A stretch of 25,864 nucleotides of DNA, taken from positions 1-25,864 of the forward strand of contig JAAZAQ010000026.1 of assembly GCA_012514225.1 (NCBI GenBank). Reading direction: 5' to 3'. Below are positions 14,711 to 22,004 of this stretch, piece after piece; position 1 is the stretch's first letter, and each line of letters opens with the position of its first letter. Source of the DNA: Clostridiales bacterium (GTDB lineage Bacteria; Bacillota; Clostridia; Christensenellales; Aristaeellaceae). Position numbers and translations under genes: made by a program. The notes under the pieces were generated by a model that worked only from the letters and a program-made list of their open reading frames with translations, ran no database searches and was not told where the DNA came from.

Positions 14711-15738
14711 CGCAGCGCCTCCTTTCCCGCCACCTGCTGTGCCATGCGGCGCTTCGAATCGAGGGAAAGGACGATGCGGTCCACGAGGAGGGCGGTTACG
14801 ATGATCAAGCCGTAGGTGAAGAGCTGAACCGTCCCCGGGATGCCGACGTTCGCAATCATCGTATTGACCGTGCCCAGCAGCAGGCATCCCAGCAGGACGC
14901 CCACCACGGTCCCCTTCCCGCCGTTAACACTCACGCCCCCGATAATCGTGGCGGAAATGACCACAAACTCGAGGCCCTTGCCCGTGTTGCTGGGATTGAT
15001 ATAGCCGAAGCGGGAAGCAGACATCATCGCGGTGATGCCGCAGAGCGCCCCGACGATTGTGAACACCAGGAACTCCGTCTTCTTGCAATTGATGCCGCGC
15101 AGGTAGGCGGCCTCCCTGTTGGAGCCGACGGCGTACACCTCGCGCCCGAAGTGCGTGTACTTTAGAATCAGGTAAAAGACCAGCGCAAGCAGCAGGGAGA
15201 TGACGACCAGCCAGGGAATCAGGACCCCACCCAGGCGCACGCCTTCCGCAACGAAATCGGTCGTGCCCGGCGGCAGCTCATACCCCGTCACCTGCTTGCC
15301 CTGGGAGATGATAAACGTAAGCCCCCGGTAGGCATTCATGGTGCCCAGGGTTACGATGATGGGCGGTATCCTGAGGTATGCGATCAAAAACCCGTTGATC
15401 ATGCCGCACGCGGCGCCCACCGCCACGGCGACAACGATTCCCTGCCAAAGCGACGCGCCGTGGTCGCGGAAGAGGATGCCGGCGACCATCGCGCTGAGGG
15501 CGACGTTTGAGCCGATGCTCAGGTCGATTCCCCGCATGATGACGACCATCATCATGCCAAGCGCCATCGTCAGGTTCAGCGGCGTCCACAACAGGACGCT
15601 GTTGACGACGCCCGCCATCCGGCCGCCGGAAAGCACCTCGGGGCGCAGCACGCCGGCGACGAGGTAAATCAGCAGGATAAAGGCCAGCGTCACAAATTCC
15701 TTGACGTTCTGGGTGACAAACCGTCTCGCTTCTTTCAT
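14707..15738 (-). CDS. ABC-importer permease (ribose/rhamnose type), first
   Basis: Permease of 343 residues in the RbsC-like family. A short basic, cytoplasmic N-terminus leads into the first helix (VTLAFILLIYLVAG). RGIDLSIGSNVALSAMVAG, PPIIVTLGTMNAYRGLTFI and GGVSVNGGKGTVVGVLLG are family signatures. It starts at 15738, overlapping the ATPase stop by 4 nt (ATGA). It forms the transmembrane channel with the second permease. Confidence 0.93.
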   Translation of the reverse strand: MKEARRFVTQNVKEFVTLAFILLIYLVAGVLRPEVLSGGRMAGVVNSVLLWTPLNLTMALGMMMVVIMRGIDLSIGSNVALSAMVAGILFRDHGASLWQGIVVAVAVGAACGMINGFLIAYLRIPPIIVTLGTMNAYRGLTFIISQGKQVTGYELPPGTTDFVAEGVRLGGVLIPWLVVISLLLALVFYLILKYTHFGREVYAVGSNREAAYLRGINCKKTEFLVFTIVGALCGITAMMSASRFGYINPSNTGKGLEFVVISATIIGGVSVNGGKGTVVGVLLGCLLLGTVNTMIANVGIPGTVQLFTYGLIIVTALLVDRIVLSLDSKRRMAQQVAGKEALR

Positions 15739-17252
15739 TCCCCGGCGCTCCTGCCTTGAATCGTGGAAGCGGCTGCCATGATTTTTTCGCTGGTCATATC
15801 CTGCCTCGTCAGTTCCGCGGTCACGTGCCCCTCGCACATGACGTAGACGCGGTCTGAAAGCTGCAGAATCTCCGGCAACTCGGAAGAAATCATCAGCACC
15901 GCTTTCCCTTGCTTGGCCAAATCGCTGATCAGCCGGTAAATCTCCATCTTGGCGCCGATGTCGATGCCGCGCGTCGGCTCATCCAGGATCAGGATGTCGG
16001 ACTCGGTCAGCAGCCATTTCGCGATGAACACCTTTTGCTGGTTGCCGCCTGAGAGCTCCTTGACCGTCTGCTCCGGGTCGCGCATCCGGACGCTGAGGTA
16101 ATCGGTGTACTGCTGGACAAGCGGCGCTTCCGCCTTTCGCCTGATGAACCCGGCCCGCGACGCGACGCGCTTCAGGATGGCGAAGGTCATGTTGAAGCGG
16201 ATGCTGAACGCCGTCAGCAGCCCCGTCCTCGAACGGTCTTCCGAAACCATCGCGATGCCGTGCCGCATCGCGTCCACCGGATTATGAATCCGGACCTTTT
16301 CACCCTTGACCCAAATCTCGCCGGATTGCGCGGGCTCGACCCCGAAAACCGCGGAGGCGAATTCGCTCCGGCCCGCCCCGACCAGGCCGGACATTCCGAC
16401 GATTTCCCCTTTGTGGAGCTTCAGGCTGACGTCGTAGTACTTCCCCGGATACGTGAGGTTCCTCGTTTCCAGCGCGAGGACGTCCCCGGGGACGTTTTCC
16501 TTGACAATCAGTTCCTTGAAGGAGCGCCCCACCATCATCCGGACGATATCGTCCTGGGTAATCTCGCCCACCATCCGCTCGCTGACGCGCTCCCCGTCCC
16601 GCAGCACGGTGAGGCGGTCGGCGATCTGCATGATTTCTTCCAGCCGGTGCCCGATGAACACAATCGCTTTGCCCTGTTCCTTCAGGCGTGAAATCGTCTT
16701 GAACAGGGTTTTCACCTCGCCGTGCGACAGCGCCGCGGTCGGCTCGTCCATGATGATGACGCGCGCGTTCTGGGAGAGGGCGCAGGCGATTTCTACCATT
16801 TGCTGGTCGGCGATGCTCATGCCGCGGACGGAATCCCTGGAACGGATCCGCACGTTGAGCGAGTTGAGCAGCTCGTCAGTTTTTTTGTGCAGCTCCCGCC
16901 AGTTGATGACCGGCTTCCCGTTGGAGCGCGTATGCCCGAGGTACAGGTTTTCCGCAACGTTCAAGTCCTGGAAGGTCAGGGGCTCCTGGTGAATCAGCGC
17001 GATGCCCGCCTCGCGCGCGTGATGCGGGTCCCTGAAGCGGACCGGCTTCCCGTCCAGCAGCAGCTGGCCTTCGGTGGGCTGGTAAACGCCGCTGATGATT
17101 TTCATCAGGGTCGATTTGCCCGCGCCGTTTTCCCCGACCAGGGCGTGCACCTCGCCCGGGCGGATATCAAAATCCACGTGCTTCAGAACAAAAACACCGC
17201 TGAACGACTTGCTGATGCCCTTTGCCTGCACAACCGGTGCGTCTTTTACCAT
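15735..17252 (-). CDS. ABC-importer ATPase with two nucleotide-binding domains (RbsA/RhaT type)
   Basis: Fused double ATPase, 505 residues, the standard length. The first domain has Walker A GENGAGKST (40-48), a degenerate signature MSIADQQ and Walker B IIMDEPT. The second has the degenerate Walker A GLVGAGRSE typical of sugar importers, the signature LSGGNQQ and Walker B LILDEPTRGID. It powers import of the binding-protein ligand. It is the first gene of the operon, with AGGAG 7 nt before the ATG. Reading order is ATPase, permease, permease, binding protein, SDR, hydrolase. Confidence 0.95.
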   Translation of the reverse strand: MVKDAPVVQAKGISKSFSGVFVLKHVDFDIRPGEVHALVGENGAGKSTLMKIISGVYQPTEGQLLLDGKPVRFRDPHHAREAGIALIHQEPLTFQDLNVAENLYLGHTRSNGKPVINWRELHKKTDELLNSLNVRIRSRDSVRGMSIADQQMVEIACALSQNARVIIMDEPTAALSHGEVKTLFKTISRLKEQGKAIVFIGHRLEEIMQIADRLTVLRDGERVSERMVGEITQDDIVRMMVGRSFKELIVKENVPGDVLALETRNLTYPGKYYDVSLKLHKGEIVGMSGLVGAGRSEFASAVFGVEPAQSGEIWVKGEKVRIHNPVDAMRHGIAMVSEDRSRTGLLTAFSIRFNMTFAILKRVASRAGFIRRKAEAPLVQQYTDYLSVRMRDPEQTVKELSGGNQQKVFIAKWLLTESDILILDEPTRGIDIGAKMEIYRLISDLAKQGKAVLMISSELPEILQLSDRVYVMCEGHVTAELTRQDMTSEKIMAAASTIQGRSAGE

Positions 17253-17372
17253 CGGTGGCTCCTATCCAATGCTACAGTTCCGATAAAGCGCTGCGCCCAT
17301 TTCCGCGCCGGCAGAGGATGACCTGTTCACTGCTGGTACCGATATTATCCGGGATTCTACCCGCGCCGGGCT

Positions 17373-17383
17373 TCTGATTCAGA
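17373..17383. promoter_or_regulatory. Palindrome just downstream of the importer transcription start
   Basis: TCTGA-T-TCAGA is a perfect 5-bp-armed palindrome located about 4-14 nt after the predicted start point, a common repressor position. In the same leader, ATCC-G-GGAT (17347-17355) is a second small palindrome. The remaining leader shows no riboswitch that I recognise. Confidence 0.4.
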
Positions 17384-17393
17384 CTCTCCGAGA

Positions 17394-17422
17394 ATTATAT
17401 GGAAAGGCCCGCAAAGATTCAA
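17394..17422 (-). promoter_or_regulatory. Promoter of the ABC-importer operon
   Basis: On the minus strand, TTGAAT (17417-17422), a 17-nt spacer and a perfect TATAAT (17394-17399). Predicted start near 17387 gives a leader of about 135 nt before the ATPase ATG. This is one of the clearest sigma-A promoters in the window. Confidence 0.8.
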
Positions 17423-17459
17423 GTGAAACGTGGTTCTATTAATAAACCGCCTGCCGCTT

Positions 17460-17480
17460 TCCAAATCAGCGGCTGTAAAG
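17460..17480 (-). terminator. Possible weak terminator after the MATE gene
   Basis: On the minus strand GCCGCT and AGCGGC can pair across a 9-nt loop shortly after the MATE stop codon, followed by GGCGGTTTATT. The stem is short and the T tract poor, so termination may be partial. Confidence 0.3.
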
Positions 17481-17485
17481 AAAAC

Positions 17486-18901
17486 TCAATCCTGCAGGGA
17501 CGCAGCGGCTTCCCCGGCGGCGACGATGTTCCGGCGCCACACCCCCGAGCGCACCAGGGCGATGCCGATGGCCGTCTTGACGACGTTCAGGGACTGGCTG
17601 AGCAGGTAAACGGGCAGGATGGCCAGGTCGGTCCAGTGCACCAGCGCCCAGGTCGCCGGGATGAGCAGCAGCCAGGTGAAAGCGCTGTCAAACAGGAAGG
17701 TGAGCACAGTGGAGCCGCCGGAGCGCAGGGTGAAGTAGCTGGCATGGGACACCGCGTGGAAAGGCATCAGCACGGCGCTGATGAGGATGAAGCGGGACGC
17801 CAGGGCACGGGCTTCCTGCTCGATGTTGTACAGCTCGGGGAACAGCGGGGAGAAGGCCGCCATCAGCCCGCCGATGACGACGCACATGGCGAAGGAGAGG
17901 AAGAACAGCTTCCAGACCTCGTCCTCCGCTTTCCTGAGCTTGCCCGCCCCCAGTGAATGGCCGATGAGCACCGCCACGGCGTTACCCATGCCGAAGAAAA
18001 AGACGTTGAAGAGGTTGGTGACGGTGGTGGAGATGTTGAGCGCGGAAAGCACCAGCAGGGCGCGGACCGAATAAGCCTGGGTCAGCGCGGTCATGCCCAG
18101 GGACCAGAGCACCTCGTTGAGGAACAGCGGCGCGCCGCGGCGCGCCACGCTCAGAAGCAGTTCCCGCGGGACGCGCAGGCGCCTGTACACGTGGTGGAGG
18201 TAGGAAAAGCGCCCGGTCCGGGCAACGGTGCCCATCAATACGCCCAATTCCACAAAGCGGGAGGCGACCGTTGCAATCGCCGCCCCCTTCACGCCCAGGG
18301 CGGGGAAGCCCAGGTTCCCGAAGATCAGCAGCCAGTTCCCCACCAGGTTGGTCAGTACCGCGGCGATGCCCGCCTTCATGGGCAGCACCGCCTCCCCGGA
18401 CTCGCGCAGCGTGGTCGCGTAACTCATCGACAGCGCGAAGGGAATCAGGCCCGGCAGCATCCAGGCCAGGTATTCCTCCCCGAAGCCCAGCATCCGCTCT
18501 GCCTGGGCGGGGTCGCCCTGGCCGGTCAGGAAGAGGCGGATGAGCGGAGAGTGCCAGATGATGAGGGCGGCGCCGGTCAGCAGCGTAATGGCGCCGACAA
18601 ACCAGAGCTTGACGCGGAAGGTGTCCCGCAGCCCTTCCATGTCCCCCGCGCCGTAGTACTGCGCGGTGAAGATGCCCGGGCCGGACAGGCCGCCGAAGAT
18701 GCACAGCGCGAATACGAACAGCAGCTGGTTGGTGATGGCGACGCCGGACATCTGCGCCGTCCCCAGCTGGCCGACCATGATGTTGTCCAGAAGGCTGACA
18801 AAATTGGTGACGCTGTGCTGGATGATGACCGGGACGACGATGAGGCGCACCGAACGGTAAAAGGCCCTGTCCCCGATGAAGGTCCGCCGGAATTTGCCCA
18901 T
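17486..18901 (-). CDS. MATE-family multidrug/metabolite exporter
   Basis: Integral membrane protein of 471 residues with about twelve helices in two similar halves, expected for the MATE (NorM/DinF-like) family of cation-coupled exporters. Diagnostic stretches are SVTNFVSLLDNIMVGQLGTAQMSGVAITNQ in the first half (written in the N-terminal 60 residues) and NAVAVLIGHSLGAGKL in the second. I start at 18901 (MGKFRR), just before the first helix; the frame is open to 19015, but that part includes the terminator of the previous gene. The Shine-Dalgarno is weak (GGGTGG). It lies between a cell-wall gene and the importer operon on the same strand with its own promoter candidate. The substrate is unknown. 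Confidence 0.92.
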   Translation of the reverse strand: MGKFRRTFIGDRAFYRSVRLIVVPVIIQHSVTNFVSLLDNIMVGQLGTAQMSGVAITNQLLFVFALCIFGGLSGPGIFTAQYYGAGDMEGLRDTFRVKLWFVGAITLLTGAALIIWHSPLIRLFLTGQGDPAQAERMLGFGEEYLAWMLPGLIPFALSMSYATTLRESGEAVLPMKAGIAAVLTNLVGNWLLIFGNLGFPALGVKGAAIATVASRFVELGVLMGTVARTGRFSYLHHVYRRLRVPRELLLSVARRGAPLFLNEVLWSLGMTALTQAYSVRALLVLSALNISTTVTNLFNVFFFGMGNAVAVLIGHSLGAGKLRKAEDEVWKLFFLSFAMCVVIGGLMAAFSPLFPELYNIEQEARALASRFILISAVLMPFHAVSHASYFTLRSGGSTVLTFLFDSAFTWLLLIPATWALVHWTDLAILPVYLLSQSLNVVKTAIGIALVRSGVWRRNIVAAGEAAASLQD

Positions 18902-18956
18902 AGCCACCCGCTTTGACGAAATGTCGGCGCCGATGCGCCGCGTGAAAACAGCCCCT

Positions 18957-18985
18957 ATATTGCCACAGCGCCTTCCGGCTGGCAA
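18957..18985 (-). promoter_or_regulatory. Candidate promoter of the MATE gene
   Basis: Minus-strand TTGCCA (18980-18985, five of six to consensus), a 17-nt spacer and a poor -10 CAATAT (18957-18962). Between it and the MATE ATG, CGGCGC-CGAT-GCGCCG (18925-18940) is a perfect 6-bp-armed hairpin in the leader. It follows the upstream terminator directly, so some promoter is needed here. Confidence 0.4.
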
Positions 18986-18991
18986 CCGCTG

Positions 18992-19023
18992 AAAAAAACG
19001 CGCCTGCCCATCCATGGGCAGGC
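18992..19023 (-). terminator. Strong intrinsic terminator after the penicillin-binding protein gene
   Basis: Minus-strand 9-bp stem GCCTGCCCA / TGGGCAGGC (19002-19010 with 19015-19023), a 4-nt loop, and a run of seven T after GCG. It lies about 22 nt after the stop codon. Confidence 0.92.
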
Positions 19024-19045
19024 GGAACCGCGGGATGTTTCGCTT

Positions 19046-21790
19046 TTACTGGGCGGCTGCCATCGCCTGGGTCAATTGCCCCATGGCGCTGGCCAGCTGC
19101 TCCAGGGTGGGTTGGCCGGCAATGACGGCGTTGAGCTGATTGATGGCGTTTTGCAGCATCGCGTGCTGCGGGCTGCCTGGCAGCAGGGCGGCCAGCTGAT
19201 TGGAAGCCTGCACCATCAGGTTATTGGCGTCCGGAAGCAGGGTATTGGCAAGGATGCCCTGGTCCGTCCCGCCCGGATGCTGATGGACCGCGCAGGTCCT
19301 GGCGTCCAGCAAAGCAGCGTTGGCGCTCTGGCTGTCGGTGAAGCGGATGGTTGCGTAGGAACCCAGGTATTCCGCCAGCACGTCGGAATACCCGGTGCCG
19401 GCGAACCGCTCCAGCGGGTGGCCCAGCGGCAGCACCACCAACCCGCGCTCAGCAAGCGATTCCGGCGGGCAGTAGGGCCCGGCCAGCATGTTGCTGACGG
19501 TGCAGACCGTGCGCCGGTAGTGCATCTGGCAGGAGACCTGCGGCACGGCGTCCCGGGCGAAATAGTCCGTCACGGTGCCGTAGCCCATCGCGTCCTGGCT
19601 GCAGGCCTCCGTCGCCAGCTGGCCGGACACGGCGCAGGTGGTCACCCGGACAAGGCCGTAATTCTCCGCGCCGCCCTGCAGGATGTCCCGGTCGGGCAGG
19701 CCTTTTTCCTTGTGGATGCGCTCCATGAAAACCTGCCAGAGCCTGGCGGCCGAGTTGCCGCCGGTCGTCTTGCTGGAAAGTGCCTTGTAATTGTCATGCC
19801 CGATCCAGACGGCGGCGGAATAATAGCCGGTCATCCCCGCGAAAAAGACGCCCTTCTGGTCGGAATTGGTGCCGGTTTTCCCCGCGACCGTCTGCCCGGT
19901 GATGCGCGCCGCGCGGCCGGTTCCCTTGGAGACGACGTCCTTCAAGATGTCGACGGTCAGCCAGGCGGTGGAGGGCTTGAACACCTCGCGCCGCGCCTGG
20001 CTCTGGTGGGCGTCGTAGATGACCTTGCCCCCGCTGTCCAGGATGCCAAGGATGCTGACGGGCTGCTGGTATACGCCGCCGTTGGCCAGGACGCCGAAGG
20101 CGACGGCCATCTCCATCGGGGTGATGCCTGATGAGCCCAGGGACACGCCGAAAGGCGTCGGGTTGATGTGCCCGTCGGCGACGCCCAGGCGGCGCAGGTA
20201 GTCCACCGAGCGCTCCACGCCCACGTTGTTCATCAGGACGGAAGCGGCGGCGGTGTTGTCGGACTGGACCATGGCCGTCCGGAAGGTCTCCGGACCCCGG
20301 TAGCGGCTGCCGCCGTAATTCTCCGGCCAGGAGTCCTTCCCGTCGTTGCCCCGCCAGCCGGGGATGGGCAGCGGCAGGTTGTAGGCGATGGAGCCCGCGC
20401 CCATGCCCATGTCGATGGCCGGCGCGTAGACCCCCAGCGGCTTGATGGAGGAGCCCACGGGCATGTTCATGTCCACGGCGCGGTTTAAGGTCTTCCGGGT
20501 GGCGGGGGGCGTGCGGCTGCCCACGATGGCCATCAGTTCCCCGGTGCGGTAGTCCACCACGCAGGCCGCGGCCTGGGGCTGCTGGACGTCGGTATAGGTG
20601 CCGTCGCGGTTGCGGGAGCGGTAGACCTCCGTGCCCGGGTCGCGCAGGCGGGGGTAATCGTCGTAGCTGTACAGGGTGTCTTCCAGTGTTGTCTGGATTT
20701 TGGTATCCAGCGCCAGGTAGACCTTGTACCCGCCGGTCCTCAGTTCCGTCTCCATCCGGGCGCGGTTGGCGGCGGTGTTCTCCAGCCTGTTGATGCCCAG
20801 CAGCACCTGCACGGCGTCCCTGACGGCGTATTCGACGTAGTGGACGTAGGGGTAGAGGTTTTTGGACTCCGGGTCCTCCCGCAGGACCTGCGCCGTGGCC
20901 GGGTTTTGCGCCTCGGTGAACTCCTTGTGGGTGATCATCTGGTTTTCGTACATGACCCGCAGCACGTAGTCCGTGCGGTTGTTGGTGCGAGCCAGGTAGT
21001 CCGTCCCGTCGGCCTGGCGGGTGTAGAGGTTGCGGCGGATGTTGTAATAGTAGGGGTTGGTCGTCATCCCGGCCAGCATCGCGCACTCCCTGAGGGTGAG
21101 CTGATTCAATTCCTTGCCGAAATAACCCGTCGCGGCGACCTTGACGCCGTAATAGTTTTCCCCAAGGTAAATGGTGTTGAGGTAGCTTTCCAGGATTTCG
21201 TCCTTGGAATAGCCGGCTTCCAGCTGCATGGCCAGGTAGGCTTCCTGGATTTTCCGCTTGTAACTTTGCTCGGAAGACAGCAGGGTGTTCTTGATGAGCT
21301 GCTGGGTGATGGTGGAGCCGCCCTGCTGGGAGCCGGAAACGAAGTTGGTGACGAAGGCGCCGACGATGCGCTTCAGGTCGACGCCGCCATGTGTGTAGAA
21401 GCGCACGTCCTCCGCGGCGACGAAGGCGTTCCGCAGCCGGTGGGGCATGGAATCGATGGATACCATGATGCGGTTTTCCGTGCCTTTATAGTCTGTGATG
21501 AGGTTTTCATCCCGGTCGTAGAAGAAGCTGGTCTGCGCCTGGTCGTCAATCTTGGCGATGTCCAGCACCGGGGCGGTGTCCACGTAGGTGCGCGCGATGC
21601 CCACCAGGGCGCCCACGCCGGAAAGCGCGGCGATGAGCAGGCACAGCAACAGCAGCCTGAAGCCGTTGATGACGACAGCCAGGACAAAGCTGGGTTTGCG
21701 CGTGCGGCGCTTGAACAGCGACCGGCGGCCGCCCTGCGGCGGTTCCGGGCTGTATTCCTCCTGCCCCCCGTCCGGGGGCCGATCGAACAA
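19046..21790 (-). CDS. Class A penicillin-binding protein (glycosyltransferase/transpeptidase, PBP1A family)
   Basis: Bifunctional peptidoglycan synthase, about 914 residues. A short proline/arginine-rich cytoplasmic part is followed by one membrane anchor (about 36-65). The glycosyltransferase domain has Glu127 in EDVRFYTHGGVD and GGSTITQQ (157-164). The transpeptidase domain has Ser447 and Lys450 (SSIK), Ser510-Asp-Asn512, and Lys638-Thr-Gly640. A Cys-containing C-terminal tail (TTCAVSGQLATEACS) and a Gln/Ala-rich end (LASAMGQLTQAMAAAQ) follow. The start is uncertain: an ATG at 21862 lies upstream of the predicted transcription start. The first usable NTG is TTG 21790, while GGAGGG is ideally spaced for an ATC at 21799. 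It makes cross-linked wall glycan outside the membrane. Confidence 0.93.
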   Translation of the reverse strand: MFDRPPDGGQEEYSPEPPQGGRRSLFKRRTRKPSFVLAVVINGFRLLLLCLLIAALSGVGALVGIARTYVDTAPVLDIAKIDDQAQTSFFYDRDENLITDYKGTENRIMVSIDSMPHRLRNAFVAAEDVRFYTHGGVDLKRIVGAFVTNFVSGSQQGGSTITQQLIKNTLLSSEQSYKRKIQEAYLAMQLEAGYSKDEILESYLNTIYLGENYYGVKVAATGYFGKELNQLTLRECAMLAGMTTNPYYYNIRRNLYTRQADGTDYLARTNNRTDYVLRVMYENQMITHKEFTEAQNPATAQVLREDPESKNLYPYVHYVEYAVRDAVQVLLGINRLENTAANRARMETELRTGGYKVYLALDTKIQTTLEDTLYSYDDYPRLRDPGTEVYRSRNRDGTYTDVQQPQAAACVVDYRTGELMAIVGSRTPPATRKTLNRAVDMNMPVGSSIKPLGVYAPAIDMGMGAGSIAYNLPLPIPGWRGNDGKDSWPENYGGSRYRGPETFRTAMVQSDNTAAASVLMNNVGVERSVDYLRRLGVADGHINPTPFGVSLGSSGITPMEMAVAFGVLANGGVYQQPVSILGILDSGGKVIYDAHQSQARREVFKPSTAWLTVDILKDVVSKGTGRAARITGQTVAGKTGTNSDQKGVFFAGMTGYYSAAVWIGHDNYKALSSKTTGGNSAARLWQVFMERIHKEKGLPDRDILQGGAENYGLVRVTTCAVSGQLATEACSQDAMGYGTVTDYFARDAVPQVSCQMHYRRTVCTVSNMLAGPYCPPESLAERGLVVLPLGHPLERFAGTGYSDVLAEYLGSYATIRFTDSQSANAALLDARTCAVHQHPGGTDQGILANTLLPDANNLMVQASNQLAALLPGSPQHAMLQNAINQLNAVIAGQPTLEQLASAMGQLTQAMAAAQ

Positions 21791-21830
21791 CCTGCTGATG
21801 GCAAATCCCTCCGGGCGTATGCCCGGCGCG

Positions 21831-21859
21831 ATTATATCACAGGCGGCACAGGCCGCCAA
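21831..21859 (-). promoter_or_regulatory. Promoter of the penicillin-binding protein gene (extended -10)
   Basis: Minus-strand TTGGCG (21854-21859), 17-nt spacer and TATAAT (21831-21836) preceded by TGA, an extended -10 element. Predicted start near 21824. The inverted repeat GGCGGC-ACAG-GCCGCC (21842-21857) covers the spacer and most of the -35 box. Confidence 0.75.
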
Positions 21860-21888
21860 CAAAGGCGTCAGGCCCCGAAGGCCGGCCC

Positions 21889-21908
21889 GGCGAAAGGCCC
21901 GTTTCGCC
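21889..21908. repeat. Inverted repeat in the divergent intergenic region
   Basis: GGCGAAA-GGCCCG-TTTCGCC, perfect 7-bp arms with a 6-nt centre, midway between two divergent promoters. Both genes are transcribed away from it, so it is not a gene-end terminator; a shared protein-binding site is more likely. Confidence 0.5.
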
Positions 21909-21917
21909 TTGCGTTGC

Positions 21918-21946
21918 TTGACACTCCAAGCACCGTGGAGTAAAAT
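21918..21946 (+). promoter_or_regulatory. Promoter of the Ig-like membrane protein gene, with dyad between -35 and -10
   Basis: TTGACA (21918-21923), 17-nt spacer, TAAAAT (21941-21946): very close to consensus, start near 21953. ACTCCA (21923-21928) and TGGAGT (21936-21941) form a perfect 6-bp-armed dyad with a 7-nt centre that exactly bridges the two boxes, as operators do. Confidence 0.78.
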
Positions 21947-22004
21947 GGCACAAACAACTGATTCCAGCCACAGCGCGCCCCGCGCGCCGGAAGGAGGGAC
22001 GGGC

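Noticed and set aside
11023..17252. Autoinducer-2 (Lsr) uptake and processing system
   Set aside because: The binding protein is LsrB/RhaS-like, but LsrK kinase, LsrF, LsrG and LsrR are absent from the window.
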